NCBI RefSeq assembly: GCF_030553055.1
Contig: NZ_CP130713.1
Location: forward strand, 1 to 64,000
Reading direction: 5' to 3'
Origin: Streptomyces sp. XD-27
GTDB taxonomy: Bacteria; Actinomycetota; Actinomycetes; Streptomycetales; Streptomycetaceae
DNA length: 64,000 bases
Shown here piece by piece: positions 10,253-23,130 of the stretch (the stretch's first letter is position 1; each line of letters starts with the position of its first letter). The translations under genes were made by a program, and so were the position numbers. Below the pieces are notes generated by a model. The model saw only the letters and a list, made by a program, of their open reading frames with translations. It did not search any database and had not been told where the DNA came from.

Positions 10253-10490
10253 CCGCCGCACCCGATCGAGTCGTCATCGTCCGTACCCTGGCTCGTCAGC
10301 GATGAGTGTGATGGTGCCGGTGTGGCGGACCGCTGCCACCTCGGCTTGCCTCGGGCTGCCGCTCCTGGGCGCGCGCCAGGCGCTCAACGCGTCGGCCGCC
10401 GCGGCGAACTCCCCCTCGCTGTGGCCGCGGCGGCGCTGACCACCGCCTTGCCGCAAGCGATGTGACTGGTCAAGGCCCCTCGGGGCGCGT

Positions 10491-10505
10491 CGCGACGACG
10501 TCGCG
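10491..10505. terminator. possible bidirectional hairpin between convergent ferredoxin and femX
   Basis: A 6-bp perfect stem (CGCGAC / GTCGCG) with a 3-nt loop lies 17 nt downstream of the femX stop and 238 nt after the ferredoxin stop. The two genes converge, so a shared terminator is expected here. Confidence 0.3.
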
Positions 10506-10521
10506 GCCGCGGGTGAGCGGT

Positions 10522-11661
10522 TCAGCGGCCGCGCCGCCTCATATAGAGGTCGAAGGCCCGGTAGACCATCCGCCGCAGCGGCAGGTCCCACTCACCGACG
10601 TACCGCGTCGCCTGACCGCCGGTGCCGACTTTGAACTGAACAAGGCCGACGTGCGGGTCGTCGGCGTCGAGGGTGGGGGTGATGCCACGCAGGTCGTAGA
10701 CGTCGCAGCCGGCCGCGAGCGAGTCACGGATCATCGCCCACTGGCAGGCGTTGGAGGCACGCACCTCGCGCTTCGCGGTGGAGGAGGCGCCATAGGCGTA
10801 CACAGCGTGGGCGCCGACTCGGACCAGGACCGTGGCGGCGGCCAAGTCGCCCTGGTGGCGGGCCAGGTAGAGCTTGATCCGCTCGGGGTCCTCGGCACTC
10901 AGCGCCGCGAACATGGTCTCGAAGTAGCGCAGCGGCCGGGGTGTGAAGTGGTCGCGCTCGGCGGTGTGGACGTAGAGGTCGTGGAACGCCTTGAGGTCCT
11001 CCGGGCCCCCGTGGCCGACCGTGACCTCGACTCCCTCCTTGGCCGACTTCTTGATGTTGCGGCGCCACTGCTGGTTCATGCCCCTGAGCAGTTCGTCCTC
11101 GGTCCTGCCTACCAGCGGGACCTCGTACTTGAACTGTGGGTGCCCGACCCCGAACCCGTCCTCCGGGCTCTGCGGCAGCCAGCCGGCGCCCCGGAGCCTG
11201 CTGGCCACGCGGGCACCGACCGGGTCGGTCCAGTGGCCGGTGATGTCGGTGAGCCGTTTGCGGCCCGGGTCGGCGATGCCCTCCTTGACCTGGGCGGCGC
11301 TCCAGGTGTGCGTGCGCACCGGCGGGCCGAGCCGGATCGCGAACGCGCCGTGGGCCTTGAGGTAGGCCGCCAGCGGATCGAGCCAAGCACCGATGTCGCC
11401 GCTCCAGTCGATGACCGGGCCCTCGGGTAGATACGCCAGCGTGAAGCGGTCGAGCCTTGGCACTGGGCGGTGCAGTACGAGCCCAGCACCAACCAGGTGT
11501 CGCCCCTCGAACCAGCCGAGGGACTCGCTGCGCCACTCGGTCTTGACGCCGCCCCATGCCGGGGTCTGCAGAAAGCTGACCGACCGCTGGGCCCGTACGA
11601 ACGCCATGTGCTCGGCGGCGGTGATCGGCATGACCACCGGTTTCACGGCTGTGGATCGCAT
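10522..11661 (-). CDS. femX: FemABX-family peptidoglycan bridge aminoacyltransferase (FemX/VanK-like)
   Basis: The protein has 379 residues, typical of FemX/FemAB enzymes, which add an amino acid from aminoacyl-tRNA to the stem-peptide lysine/diaminopimelate of lipid II at the inner membrane face. It has two GNAT-like halves with FLQTPAWGGVKTEW near the N-terminus, NQQWRRNIKKSAKEGVEV in the middle and the C-terminal stretch YDLRGITPTLDADDPHVG followed by FKVGTGG; these are family hallmarks. In Streptomyces coelicolor the FemX-like VanK is needed for glycopeptide resistance because it accepts D-Ala-D-Lac precursors. Its position at the edge of a glycopeptide cluster suggests a role in self-protection, but vanHAX is not next to it. 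A housekeeping FemX copy is the alternative. Confidence 0.85.
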   Translation of the reverse strand: MRSTAVKPVVMPITAAEHMAFVRAQRSVSFLQTPAWGGVKTEWRSESLGWFEGRHLVGAGLVLHRPVPRLDRFTLAYLPEGPVIDWSGDIGAWLDPLAAYLKAHGAFAIRLGPPVRTHTWSAAQVKEGIADPGRKRLTDITGHWTDPVGARVASRLRGAGWLPQSPEDGFGVGHPQFKYEVPLVGRTEDELLRGMNQQWRRNIKKSAKEGVEVTVGHGGPEDLKAFHDLYVHTAERDHFTPRPLRYFETMFAALSAEDPERIKLYLARHQGDLAAATVLVRVGAHAVYAYGASSTAKREVRASNACQWAMIRDSLAAGCDVYDLRGITPTLDADDPHVGLVQFKVGTGGQATRYVGEWDLPLRRMVYRAFDLYMRRRGR

Positions 11662-11894
11662 TGCTTCGCTGGGGGGTTGAAGGACATGTCATCAGTCAAT
11701 GTAGTGGGGTGTTGCCGGGGTGTATGCGATTCTCGATATGCCGACGATATGTCACCCTCGGCGGCTCAGGAGCTGGTTCCGGCCACCACCGGCCGGTGGC
11801 TCCAGGGCGGGGAGCGGAATTCGGCCGCTCCGCGCCACTTCGGCGGCCGGCCGCAGCCGCCCCCGGCCACGTGTCTGCGGCGGGTACGCGCACA
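11662..11894. other. short intergenic region, presumed femX promoter
   Basis: This 233-nt gap lies between femX and the antiporter, which run in the same direction. No frame shows motifs. It probably contains the antiporter terminator and the femX promoter; neither is clear enough to place. Confidence 0.4.
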
Positions 11895-13226
11895 TCAGTG
11901 CATGTCGGTGGTCGTCAGGGGGCGTGGTGCCGGTGCCGGAGGGGGCGCTTCGCTGCCCAGGGACAGCTCCAGGTGGTGCGGGAGCGCCCGGCGGTACAGT
12001 GGCAGGACCGCAGCGCTCGTGATGACGGCGACCATGACGAGAACAGAGAACACCGGCTTGGTGATCAGGCCCTGTGCCAAGCCGATGTTGATGAAGACGA
12101 TGATCATCAGGCCGCGGGCGTTCATCAGCCCTCCCACCGCGAAGGCCTCGCGCCAGCTGAAGCGGAGTGTCTTCATGGCCAGGGCGCTGCCGAAGTACTT
12201 GCCCGCGAATCCCGCCAGGAGCGCGGCGACGCCGAACAGCAGGGTGTGGGCCGAGAGGCTCCGCAGGTCGGTGGTGAGGCCGGACAGGGCGAAGAAGACG
12301 GGCAGCAGCAGCGTGGAGACGGTGTCCATCATCCGGCTGTGCAGCGCTTGGCGGAACTGCGGGTCACGGGGCATGGCCAGGCCGGCGATGAAGCCGCCGA
12401 AGACCGAGTAGATCCCGATCAGATCGGTGACGTATCCGCAGACGATCGGGACGATGACGACGACGTACATCGCGCCGGGACTCAGCGTGCCCTGTCGGCC
12501 CACGTGCCGTGCCAGCGGCCGCAGCAGCCGGGACACTCCGAGCAGCATCACGACGGTGAACAGGACGCTGTAGCCGATCATGGGCAGAGCGTCGGCGGCC
12601 CCGGAGCCGGTGTGCACGGCCGTCAGCATGGCCAGGAAGCACCAGGCCGCCGCGTCGTCGATCGAGGCGGCGACCAGGGACAGCCGCCCCAGGCGGGAGT
12701 TCTGCAGGCCCCGCTCGTACAGCATGCGGGCCAGCATGGGGAGCGCTGTGAGGGACAGCGCACCGCCTACGAAGAGGGCGAACTCCCACCGGCTGACGTC
12801 CTCGCGCGAGACGTCGTCCCACATCAGCAGGCCGACGAGACCGCCGAGGACGAGGGAGGGCACGAACCCCGAAGCGGCGAGGACCGCCGGGTGGTGCTTG
12901 CGATCGGACTCCTGACGGCTGTGGTCGAGGCCGGCGCCGACGAGGAACATGTAGAGCGTCAGGCCGATGGTGCTCAGGACGTACAGCACCGACCGTGCCT
13001 CCGCCGGGAAGACGTCCGCCTGGAGATCGGGTGCCAGCCAGCCGAAGAGGGTCGGGCCCAGCAGGATGCCGGCGATGATTTCGCCGAGCACCCGTGGCTG
13101 TCCGAGCATGACCGCGAGCCTGCCGATCACGGCCGCCGCGAGCAAGATGACCGCCAGTGCGGGAAGCACGTCGAGCGCCAGTTCGAGGTTGCTGTCGCGC
13201 ACGGCCAAGGACATATGGTCCTGCAT
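11895..13226 (-). CDS. CPA2-type monovalent cation/H+ antiporter
   Basis: The membrane protein has 443 residues and about 12-13 hydrophobic segments; it belongs to the Kef/NapA-type cation:proton antiporter group. Early residues show the typical helix with LGQPRVLGEIIAGILLGP, followed by FLVGAGLD and later VYVVVIVPIVCGYVTDLIGIYSV-type helices and NARGLMIIVF. Unlike KefB/KefC it has no large C-terminal nucleotide-binding domain. Homologous antiporter genes sit in the balhimycin, chloroeremomycin and A40926 clusters, where a role in export or ion balance is assumed rather than shown. It lies downstream of dpgC in the same direction, with about 215 nt and a hairpin between them. Confidence 0.85.
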   Translation of the reverse strand: MQDHMSLAVRDSNLELALDVLPALAVILLAAAVIGRLAVMLGQPRVLGEIIAGILLGPTLFGWLAPDLQADVFPAEARSVLYVLSTIGLTLYMFLVGAGLDHSRQESDRKHHPAVLAASGFVPSLVLGGLVGLLMWDDVSREDVSRWEFALFVGGALSLTALPMLARMLYERGLQNSRLGRLSLVAASIDDAAAWCFLAMLTAVHTGSGAADALPMIGYSVLFTVVMLLGVSRLLRPLARHVGRQGTLSPGAMYVVVIVPIVCGYVTDLIGIYSVFGGFIAGLAMPRDPQFRQALHSRMMDTVSTLLLPVFFALSGLTTDLRSLSAHTLLFGVAALLAGFAGKYFGSALAMKTLRFSWREAFAVGGLMNARGLMIIVFINIGLAQGLITKPVFSVLVMVAVITSAAVLPLYRRALPHHLELSLGSEAPPPAPAPRPLTTTDMH

Positions 13227-13399
13227 GGGAATGGGGTCCCTTTGAGTCGGGTGCCAAAGGCTGTCGTCAGTGAGCCCGCTCGCCCGGCCCCGGTCGGCAC
13301 CGCGAGCCGCACGTGCGGGTCGGCCTCGGCGTTGCTCCAGGCCTCGCCGAGGCCGACGTGCGCGGGCCGGTGGGGGGCGGTCAGCCCCTCGGGCCGGTC

Positions 13400-13418
13400 A
13401 AGGGGTGACATGCCCCTT
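13400..13418 (-). terminator. hairpin downstream of dpgC
   Basis: A 6-bp stem (AAGGGG / CCCCTT) with a 7-nt loop lies 25 nt past the dpgC stop codon. It probably ends or weakens the dpg transcript before the antiporter gene. Confidence 0.45.
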
Positions 13419-13442
13419 CTTGACGTACGTACTGGATGCGGG

Positions 13443-15404
<1,962 letters not shown>

Positions 15405-15408
<4 letters not shown>

Positions 15409-16505
15409 CACTGGATCAGCGCCGTCTCGATCGAGGATCCGGGCCCCATGGTCATCAGCACGCCGTAGTCGCCTGGCCGGGCGACGTCCTCTTCGGCCAG
15501 TCGCTCGTAGGAGAAGATGAAGGAGCCGCTGGAGAGGTTGCCGTAGTCGCGGAGCACGCCGGTGGTGTGCCGAGCGTCGTGCCGGCTCAGGCCGAGGTTG
15601 ACCACGACGGCGTCGATCACCTTCTTGCCGCCGGAGTGCACCAGCCACTGGCTGATGTCGCTGCGGCGCAGCCCCGTTCCGGACAGCAGGCGGTCGACGA
15701 CGATCTCGGCGTGCGCGCCGACCACGTAGGGGATCTGCGGGTCGAGGAAGAAGCTGAACCGGTCCAGTTGCCGGTCCCATTCGTAGCGCATCGCGTCGAT
15801 CGCGTCGGTGATGATGTAGCTCGCGAACTTCAGCACGCGCGGGCCGGGCGCCCTGCCGTCACCGGAGGTGACGGCGAGGGCGGCGGCTCCTTCGCCGAAC
15901 AGACTGTTGACCACCGCGGTCCGCATCGTGCCGTCCAGGGCATACGCGGCGGAGCACGCCTCGGTGCACAGGACGACACCGAGTTCGCCCGGGTGCGCCG
16001 CGGACCAGCCCGCGACCACGTTGAGCGCGTTCAGACCCGCGTTGCATCCCATGCCCACGATGTCCGAACGGCTGCAATGCGGATCTATCCCGAGTTCCCG
16101 GATGATCAGCGCGCTCAGGCCGGGAGTCAGGAAGCCGGTCGAGGTGACGCAGCACAGGTGACGCAGGTCCTCAAGACTCGACCCCGCCGACTTCAGGCAG
16201 GCCTCGAGCGCACGGCACCCCATGTCGACGGCGATCTTCTTGTGTTTGTCCAGCAGATCGCCCTGGGGTTCGGGTACGCGCACTCCGCCGGGGCCCTCCG
16301 GCGGAAGCGTGAGAAAGCGCCGGTCGATCGCGCTGTTAAGGAAGACCGAGCGGATCTTGGGGTCCTCGATGTCGAGGATGTCGAGCAGCTCGGATTGCGA
16401 GTACGAGGTGTCGGACACCGCGGTCCCGACCCCTGCGAACCTGGTGATCTCGGTGAGTCCGGTGAGAACGGAAAGATCCGCCGCCGGAGCGATACTGGTA
16501 GTCAT
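15405..16505 (-). CDS. dpgA: type III polyketide synthase DpgA
   Basis: The protein has 366 residues. DpgA condenses four malonyl-CoA units to a cyclised C8 product, the precursor of 3,5-dihydroxyphenylacetyl-CoA, committing carbon to Dpg. It has the chalcone-synthase-type Cys-His-Asn triad: Cys about 154 in VGMGCNAGLNAL, His in WLVHSGGKKVIDAV and Asn in VLRDYGNLSSGS. The C-terminal MTMGPGSSIE loop is also typical. The ATG at 16505 overlaps the stop codon of an upstream 22-codon small ORF and has only a weak ribosome-binding site of its own. dpgB follows with a 4-nt overlap. The Dpg specificity of module 7 fits. Confidence 0.95.
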
Positions 16506-16570
16506 CGATACATCCAGCCCCATGTCCTGAGCTTGCTACGGCGTACTGGCTTTATCTGTGACGCGGTCAT
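16502..16570 (-). CDS. 22-residue small ORF coupled to dpgA
   Basis: A strong ribosome-binding site (AAAGGAG, 6-7 nt upstream) precedes ATG at 16570. The frame encodes 22 residues: a basic middle (PVRRSKLR) and an aromatic end (TWGWMYR). Its TGA overlaps the ATG of dpgA (ATGA). Because dpgA has little ribosome-binding sequence of its own, ribosomes ending this small ORF probably re-initiate at dpgA. It could be a leader peptide sensing aromatic aminoacyl-tRNA supply, a coupling device only, or a functional small peptide. I do not know of a named homologue. The signals are seen directly; the role is inferred. Confidence 0.6.
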   Translation of the reverse strand: MTASQIKPVRRSKLRTWGWMYR

Positions 16571-16689
16571 CAATCTCTCCTTTCGCAGATATGGATGGGC
16601 ACGGTGAACGCGGCTCGGCCGCCTCGTGCTGGCGAGGGCGGGCATTCCCGAGGTATCGAACGCCGGACGCCGGCGCCTCTCGCGGAGCA

Positions 16690-18869
<2,180 letters not shown>

Positions 18870-18914
18870 TCACAGCATGACCGCGAGTCACATTCGCATC
18901 AACGGTGTCAATTT

Positions 18915-18937
18915 GACGTCTGCCGGGCACAGACGTC
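18915..18937. promoter_or_regulatory. perfect inverted repeat between oxyD-type P450 and hmaS
   Basis: GACGTCTG and CAGACGTC form perfect 8-bp arms around a 7-nt spacer. The element is 91 nt upstream of the hmaS start and 78 nt downstream of the P450 stop, both on the minus strand. It could be an operator for a dimeric regulator of the Hpg/Dpg operon or a terminator for the preceding gene. It does not match the StrR/Bbr consensus that I know. Confidence 0.5.
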
Positions 18938-19014
18938 ATGGATACCGGTTGGACAAGTCCCGGTTATGCCCCGGAAATACCCGCCACACCCGCCCCGGCG
19001 CACCGGCTCCCGGG

Positions 19015-20214
19015 TCAACGCCCCGTGAACCGCACCGGGAGTTCCCGGTACCCCTGCACGGCGATCGCGCGCAACCAGGTGGGCTCCCGCACCAGTTCCA
19101 CCCGTGACACCCGCTGGGCCAGCACGCGCAACACGACCGACAGCTCGATCCGGGCGAGTGCGGAACCGAGGCAGTGGTGCACCCCGTGGCCGAACGTGAT
19201 GTGCCGATTGGGCTTTCGCCCGGGGCGGAACGCGTCGGGGTCGTCGAACACGGCGGGATCCCTGTTCGCGGCGGGCAGCCACGCGACCACCGGCGTGCCG
19301 GGCGGCAGGTGACGGCCGTTGACCGTGACCTCGTCGGTCGTCACCCGGAGCACGTGCATCGCCGGCGAGGTCCAGCGCAGCACCTCCTCCACGACGGTGT
19401 CGACGTCCGCGCTCCCGTCGCGCAGGTCACTCAGCAGGCCGGGCACCGTGGCGAGCGCGTGCACCGCACCGGTGATCGCGTGCCGGGTGGTCTCGTTGCC
19501 CCCGATCAGTACGTTGTCGCAGTTGAGCAGTACGTCGTCGAGGGTGAGGCCGTCGTCGGCCACCAGCGTGCTGACGAGGTCGGCGCCGGGGCGCTCGCGG
19601 CGCCCGGCGATCAACTCGTGGAAGTAGACGAGGATCTCGGTGTGGGCCTGACGCGGCGTCATCCCGTCGAACCATTCGTCCGCACCACCGAACGCGTGAT
19701 TGGTCAGCTCGATGAGCAGGTCCTGGTCCTCGGCCGGTACGCCGAGGATGTCGCACACGACCGCGGCCGGGACGCGTGAGCCGATCGCCGGGGCCACGTC
19801 GCACACCCCGCCGTCGAGCGCCTGGTCGAGCACGCCGTCCACCTCGGTCCGCACTCGCTCCACAAGCGCCTGCGCGGCCGCTCTGGAGAGCAGCGGTCCG
19901 ACCAGCTTGCGCAGCCTGCGGTGCTGCTGCCGTTCGGAGACCACCATCATCCGGCCGCCCGAGGTGTCCGGATGGTCGCGGTCGAAGCCGATCATCATTC
20001 CGTACTCGGAGGTGAACGGCGCGGTGGGCGCGAGGACCGCGGCACACGCCCGGTGTGAGAACACGGACCAGAACCCGTTGGGCGAACTGCCCGGTTCGCT
20101 CCACACCATCGCGTCGTCCGCCGCGAGCGCGCGCCAGCGGGTGTGCCGGTCGAGCGTCGTGTACAGATCGGGGTCGCCGAGATCGACCTCTTCGACGGTT
20201 TTCGTCATCCGCAT
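19015..20214 (-). CDS. oxyD: cytochrome P450, OxyD-type Tyr-S-PCP beta-hydroxylase
   Basis: The P450 has 399 residues and, by analogy with balhimycin OxyD and NovI, hydroxylates the beta-carbon of tyrosine bound to the adjacent A-PCP protein, giving beta-hydroxytyrosyl-S-PCP. Seen are the I-helix (VLIGGNETTRHA), the EEVLRW ExxR motif and the haem loop FGHGVHHCLG. The ATG at 20214 follows GGAG by 7 nt and lies 14 nt after the A-PCP stop. The order bhp - A-PCP - P450 is the conserved Bht cassette. The other three P450s in the window are the Oxy ring-closing type, so this one is distinct. Confidence 0.92.
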   Translation of the reverse strand: MRMTKTVEEVDLGDPDLYTTLDRHTRWRALAADDAMVWSEPGSSPNGFWSVFSHRACAAVLAPTAPFTSEYGMMIGFDRDHPDTSGGRMMVVSERQQHRRLRKLVGPLLSRAAAQALVERVRTEVDGVLDQALDGGVCDVAPAIGSRVPAAVVCDILGVPAEDQDLLIELTNHAFGGADEWFDGMTPRQAHTEILVYFHELIAGRRERPGADLVSTLVADDGLTLDDVLLNCDNVLIGGNETTRHAITGAVHALATVPGLLSDLRDGSADVDTVVEEVLRWTSPAMHVLRVTTDEVTVNGRHLPPGTPVVAWLPAANRDPAVFDDPDAFRPGRKPNRHITFGHGVHHCLGSALARIELSVVLRVLAQRVSRVELVREPTWLRAIAVQGYRELPVRFTGR

Positions 20215-20228
20215 GGAGGGTCTCCAGG

Positions 20229-21964
20229 TCACGTCGGTGTGCCGTCGAGCACCTTGGCGAGTTGTGCCACGGTCGGCGCGTTGAAGAAGGCCTGCACCCG
20301 CAGCCGCACGTTCAAGGTCTCGCGGATGCGGGCCACCAGCCGGGTCGCGAGCAGCGAGTGGCCGCCGACCTCGAAGAAGCTGTCCTCGACGCCGACGCTG
20401 CTGACGCCGAGCACTTCGGCGAACAACGTGGCCAGGAGGGCCTCCGTGGGCGTGTTCGGCGCTCGCCCCGCGCTCGCGCGTGGGGCGCTCGCGGGCTCGG
20501 GCAGGGCGGCTCGGTCGACCTTGCCGTTCGGCGACGTCGGCAGCCGCGGCAGGTCGACGACCACGTCGGGTACCAGGTAGGAGGGCAACCGCCGGCGCAG
20601 CCGCGCCAGGAGGTGCTCGACGGCCACCGGCGCGCCCGCCGTGCCGACCACATACGCGACCAGCCTGTTCTCGTGCTCGATCACCACCGCCTGGGCCACC
20701 CCGTCCACGTCGAACAGGGCGGCCTCGACCTCGCCCGGCTCGATCCGGTGGCCACGGACCTTCAGCTGGTCGTCGGCGCGGCCGACGAAGACGAGCTGGC
20801 CGTCCGATCGCGCCCGCACCCGGTCGCCGGTGCGGTACATGCGGTCGCCCGGGCCGCCGAACGGGTCCGGCAGGAACCGCTGCGCGGTGGCCGCCGGCCG
20901 GTGCAGGTATCCGCGGGCGAGGCCGGGGCCGGTCATGTACAGCTCGCCCACGTCCCCGTCCGGGACGGCCTTCATCCGGTCGTCCAGAACGTACGTACGG
21001 ACGCCGGTGATCGGCCTGCCGATCGGCGGTGTTCCCTCGCCGGTCAGCGGCTCGCTCGCGGTCACCGCGACGGTGGCCTCGGTCGGGCCGTACGCGTTGA
21101 TCATCACGCGGTCGGTGGCCCAGCGTTTCGCGACCGGTGCCGGGCACGCCTCCCCGCGACCAGGAGGGTAAGGCCCGCGGGTAAGCCACCGGCTTCCTCC
21201 AGCGGTGCAAGGGCGGTCGGCGGCAAGGTGATGTGGGTGATGCCCTGGTCACGCACCAGCCGGGCGAGCGGCTCGCCCGGGACCAGGTCCTCGGCGGGAG
21301 CAAGGACCAGACAGCCGCCGGCCAGCCAGATCGGCCAGAACTCGGCGACGGAGGCGTCGAAGCTGGGGGACGCGAACGCCAGCAACCTGCTGTCCGGTTG
21401 CTGTTGCTGGCGGCGCACGTAATCGGCGGCCAGGTTCGGGATCCCGCGGTGCGTGACCAGCACGCCCTTCGGTCGTCCGGTCGAGCCCGAGGTGTAGATG
21501 ACGTACGCGGGGTGGTCGGGAAGCAAGGGGCTGAGCCGGTCGTGGTCGTCCAGGTTCGGCTCGGACCGGGACGGCTCCCGTTCCACGCGCAGGACCGCGG
21601 GAGCGCCGGCCACGTCCTGCCCCGGCAGGGACAACACGCAGTGCGCTGACGCGTCGTCCAGCATCTGCCGCCTGCGTTCCTCCGGATAGTCGGGGTTGAC
21701 GGGCACGTACGCGGCACCGGCCTTGAGCACGGCCAGGACCGCGATGACGAACTCGATCGACCGTGGCATCACCGTGGCCACCAGGCGTTCCGGGCCGACG
21801 CCGTGCTCGACAAGCCGACGCGCGAACCGGTTGGCCTCCCCGTTCAGCTCGGCGTAGGTCAGTGTGGTGTCACCCATCGCCGCCGCCGGCCGGTCCGGCA
21901 TCGCCGCGGCGGTCGCCTCGAACAGCGCGGGCGCCGTGGACGGCAGCAGGTTCACGTCGGTCAT
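20229..21964 (-). CDS. bpsD: didomain NRPS A-PCP for tyrosine (BpsD-type; single-base frameshift)
   Basis: This stand-alone adenylation-carrier protein loads L-Tyr for beta-hydroxylation. The frame from ATG 21964 carries A3 YTSGSTGRPKG and runs to LLVAG. The rest (ACPAPVAKRW, then [10 protein letters not shown]) is one frame over. The cause is visible: the plus-strand C-run at 21152-21155 has four Cs where five would keep the frame and give the expected AGEACP sequence. Restored, the protein has 578 residues, with [17 protein letters not shown] and a carrier motif EVGGHSLLATR (Ser about residue 530). It lies 88 nt downstream of bhp and just before the P450. I read it as intact in the organism. 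Confidence 0.85.
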
Positions 21965-22052
21965 GCTCGCCTCTCCGCGGCTCCACGGGCATCCGCGACC
22001 GTGTCGGCGGGGTGCCCGGCACGACCCGGGTGGCGGGCTGACTCATGGGGTG

Positions 22053-22883
22053 TCATGCGGTCTTCTCCAATCGCGCGCGGGACTCGGTGCGCAGGAGCCG
22101 GATCAGCTCGCGGTTCACCGCTTCCGGGTTCTCCAGGTAGCCGAAGTGCCCGCACCCGGGAATCGTGCGGTGCGTCGCGCCGGGAATCGCGGCGGCCAGC
22201 TCTCGTCCGGCCGCCGGCGGTGCTACGAGGTCGTACTCGAACGAGACGACGTGGCAGGGCACTTTGATCCCGCGGTAGGCCTGGAGACGGTCGGGCAACG
22301 CGCTCAGCAGCAGCTGCGCGCGGACTCCCGGCCCTTCCATGCCTGACGCCTCGAGCAGGTCGAGCCAGTCGGCGGTGAGGTCGTCGTCGGTGAGGGTCGC
22401 GGGCCCCAGGTTGAGGAGGGCGCGAACGGCGGCGAGGTACCCCCGCGGCAGCTCGGCAGCTCGTTCGATCAGCTCCGCCTCGGCCTCCGCGAGCACCCGC
22501 TGGACGAGACTGCTCCTGCCACAGGCCGCCATCAGCACGACCGTGTCCAGCAGTTCGGGGCGGGCGAGTGCCAGCTCCTGTGCGATGTAGGAGCCCATCG
22601 AGGTGCCGACCACGCGGCACGGCGCCGCGCCGAGGTGCTCGATCAGGGCGGCCGTGTCCGCGACGAGGTCGTCGATGGTGAACCCGTCCGCGCCGGTGTC
22701 GCTGGGCGGAATCCCGCGGTTGTCCATGGTGATCACGCGGAACCCGGCGGCGCGGAACGCGGGCACCTGGTGCAGGTCCCACACCGAACTCGGCGCCCCG
22801 GTGCCGGTCAGGAACAGGACGGGCGAAGTGTCGCCGTGGTCGTGGTAGGACAGCCGGATCCCGTTCTCCGTTGTCATCAACAT
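22053..22883 (-). CDS. bhp: alpha/beta-hydrolase Bhp, releases beta-hydroxytyrosine
   Basis: The hydrolase has 276 residues. In the balhimycin pathway Bhp frees beta-hydroxytyrosine from the BpsD carrier protein so that it can be used by the main NRPS. Seen are the nucleophile elbow GTSMGS (catalytic Ser), the oxyanion strand LTGTGAPSSVW and the catalytic His in GCGHFGYLENPE. The ATG at 22883 has GGAGG about 7 nt upstream. It is the first gene of the leftward bhp - bpsD - oxyD unit and is divergent from hpgT, with a shared 247-nt promoter region. Confidence 0.92.
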   Translation of the reverse strand: MLMTTENGIRLSYHDHGDTSPVLFLTGTGAPSSVWDLHQVPAFRAAGFRVITMDNRGIPPSDTGADGFTIDDLVADTAALIEHLGAAPCRVVGTSMGSYIAQELALARPELLDTVVLMAACGRSSLVQRVLAEAEAELIERAAELPRGYLAAVRALLNLGPATLTDDDLTADWLDLLEASGMEGPGVRAQLLLSALPDRLQAYRGIKVPCHVVSFEYDLVAPPAAGRELAAAIPGATHRTIPGCGHFGYLENPEAVNRELIRLLRTESRARLEKTA

Positions 22884-23130
22884 GCCGGTCCTCCCCCGCT
22901 CGCCGCACGTCCACTGCGCGACGGAGTTCTCGTTTTCCGCAACGGTTGTGTGCTCCCCAGGTGCTGTGGCATGCGTGTGACCGTACCTTCGGATATCGAG
23001 CATCTGGAAGAGCGGACATAGACGTCCACGATTTCCGACACGCTCGGCGCATATCAGCGAGAATCGCCATCAATTTGCGTCCACGGCCGCTGCTTGACAT
23101 CTCGACCGGGTATGGAAAACCCTAGCATTC
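22884..23130. promoter_or_regulatory. divergent promoter region bhp / hpgT
   Basis: This 247-nt region separates two genes that start away from each other, so it must contain both promoters. A consensus-like TTGACA occurs at 23094-23099 facing hpgT, but no good -10 hexamer lies 16-19 nt after it. Composition is AT-richer than the flanks. No StrR/Bbr-type palindrome was found. Confidence 0.5.

Noticed and set aside
10274..10591. Minus-strand 105-codon frame near the femX 3' end
   Set aside because: It overlaps femX in another frame and has no ribosome-binding site; the C-terminal part looks protein-like, but I found no support.
21961..22052. 30-codon frame between bhp and the A-PCP gene, ending at the A-PCP start
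   Set aside because: It overlaps by ATGA but has no convincing ribosome-binding site of its own and no hydrophobic, aromatic or basic pattern, unlike the small ORF before dpgA.
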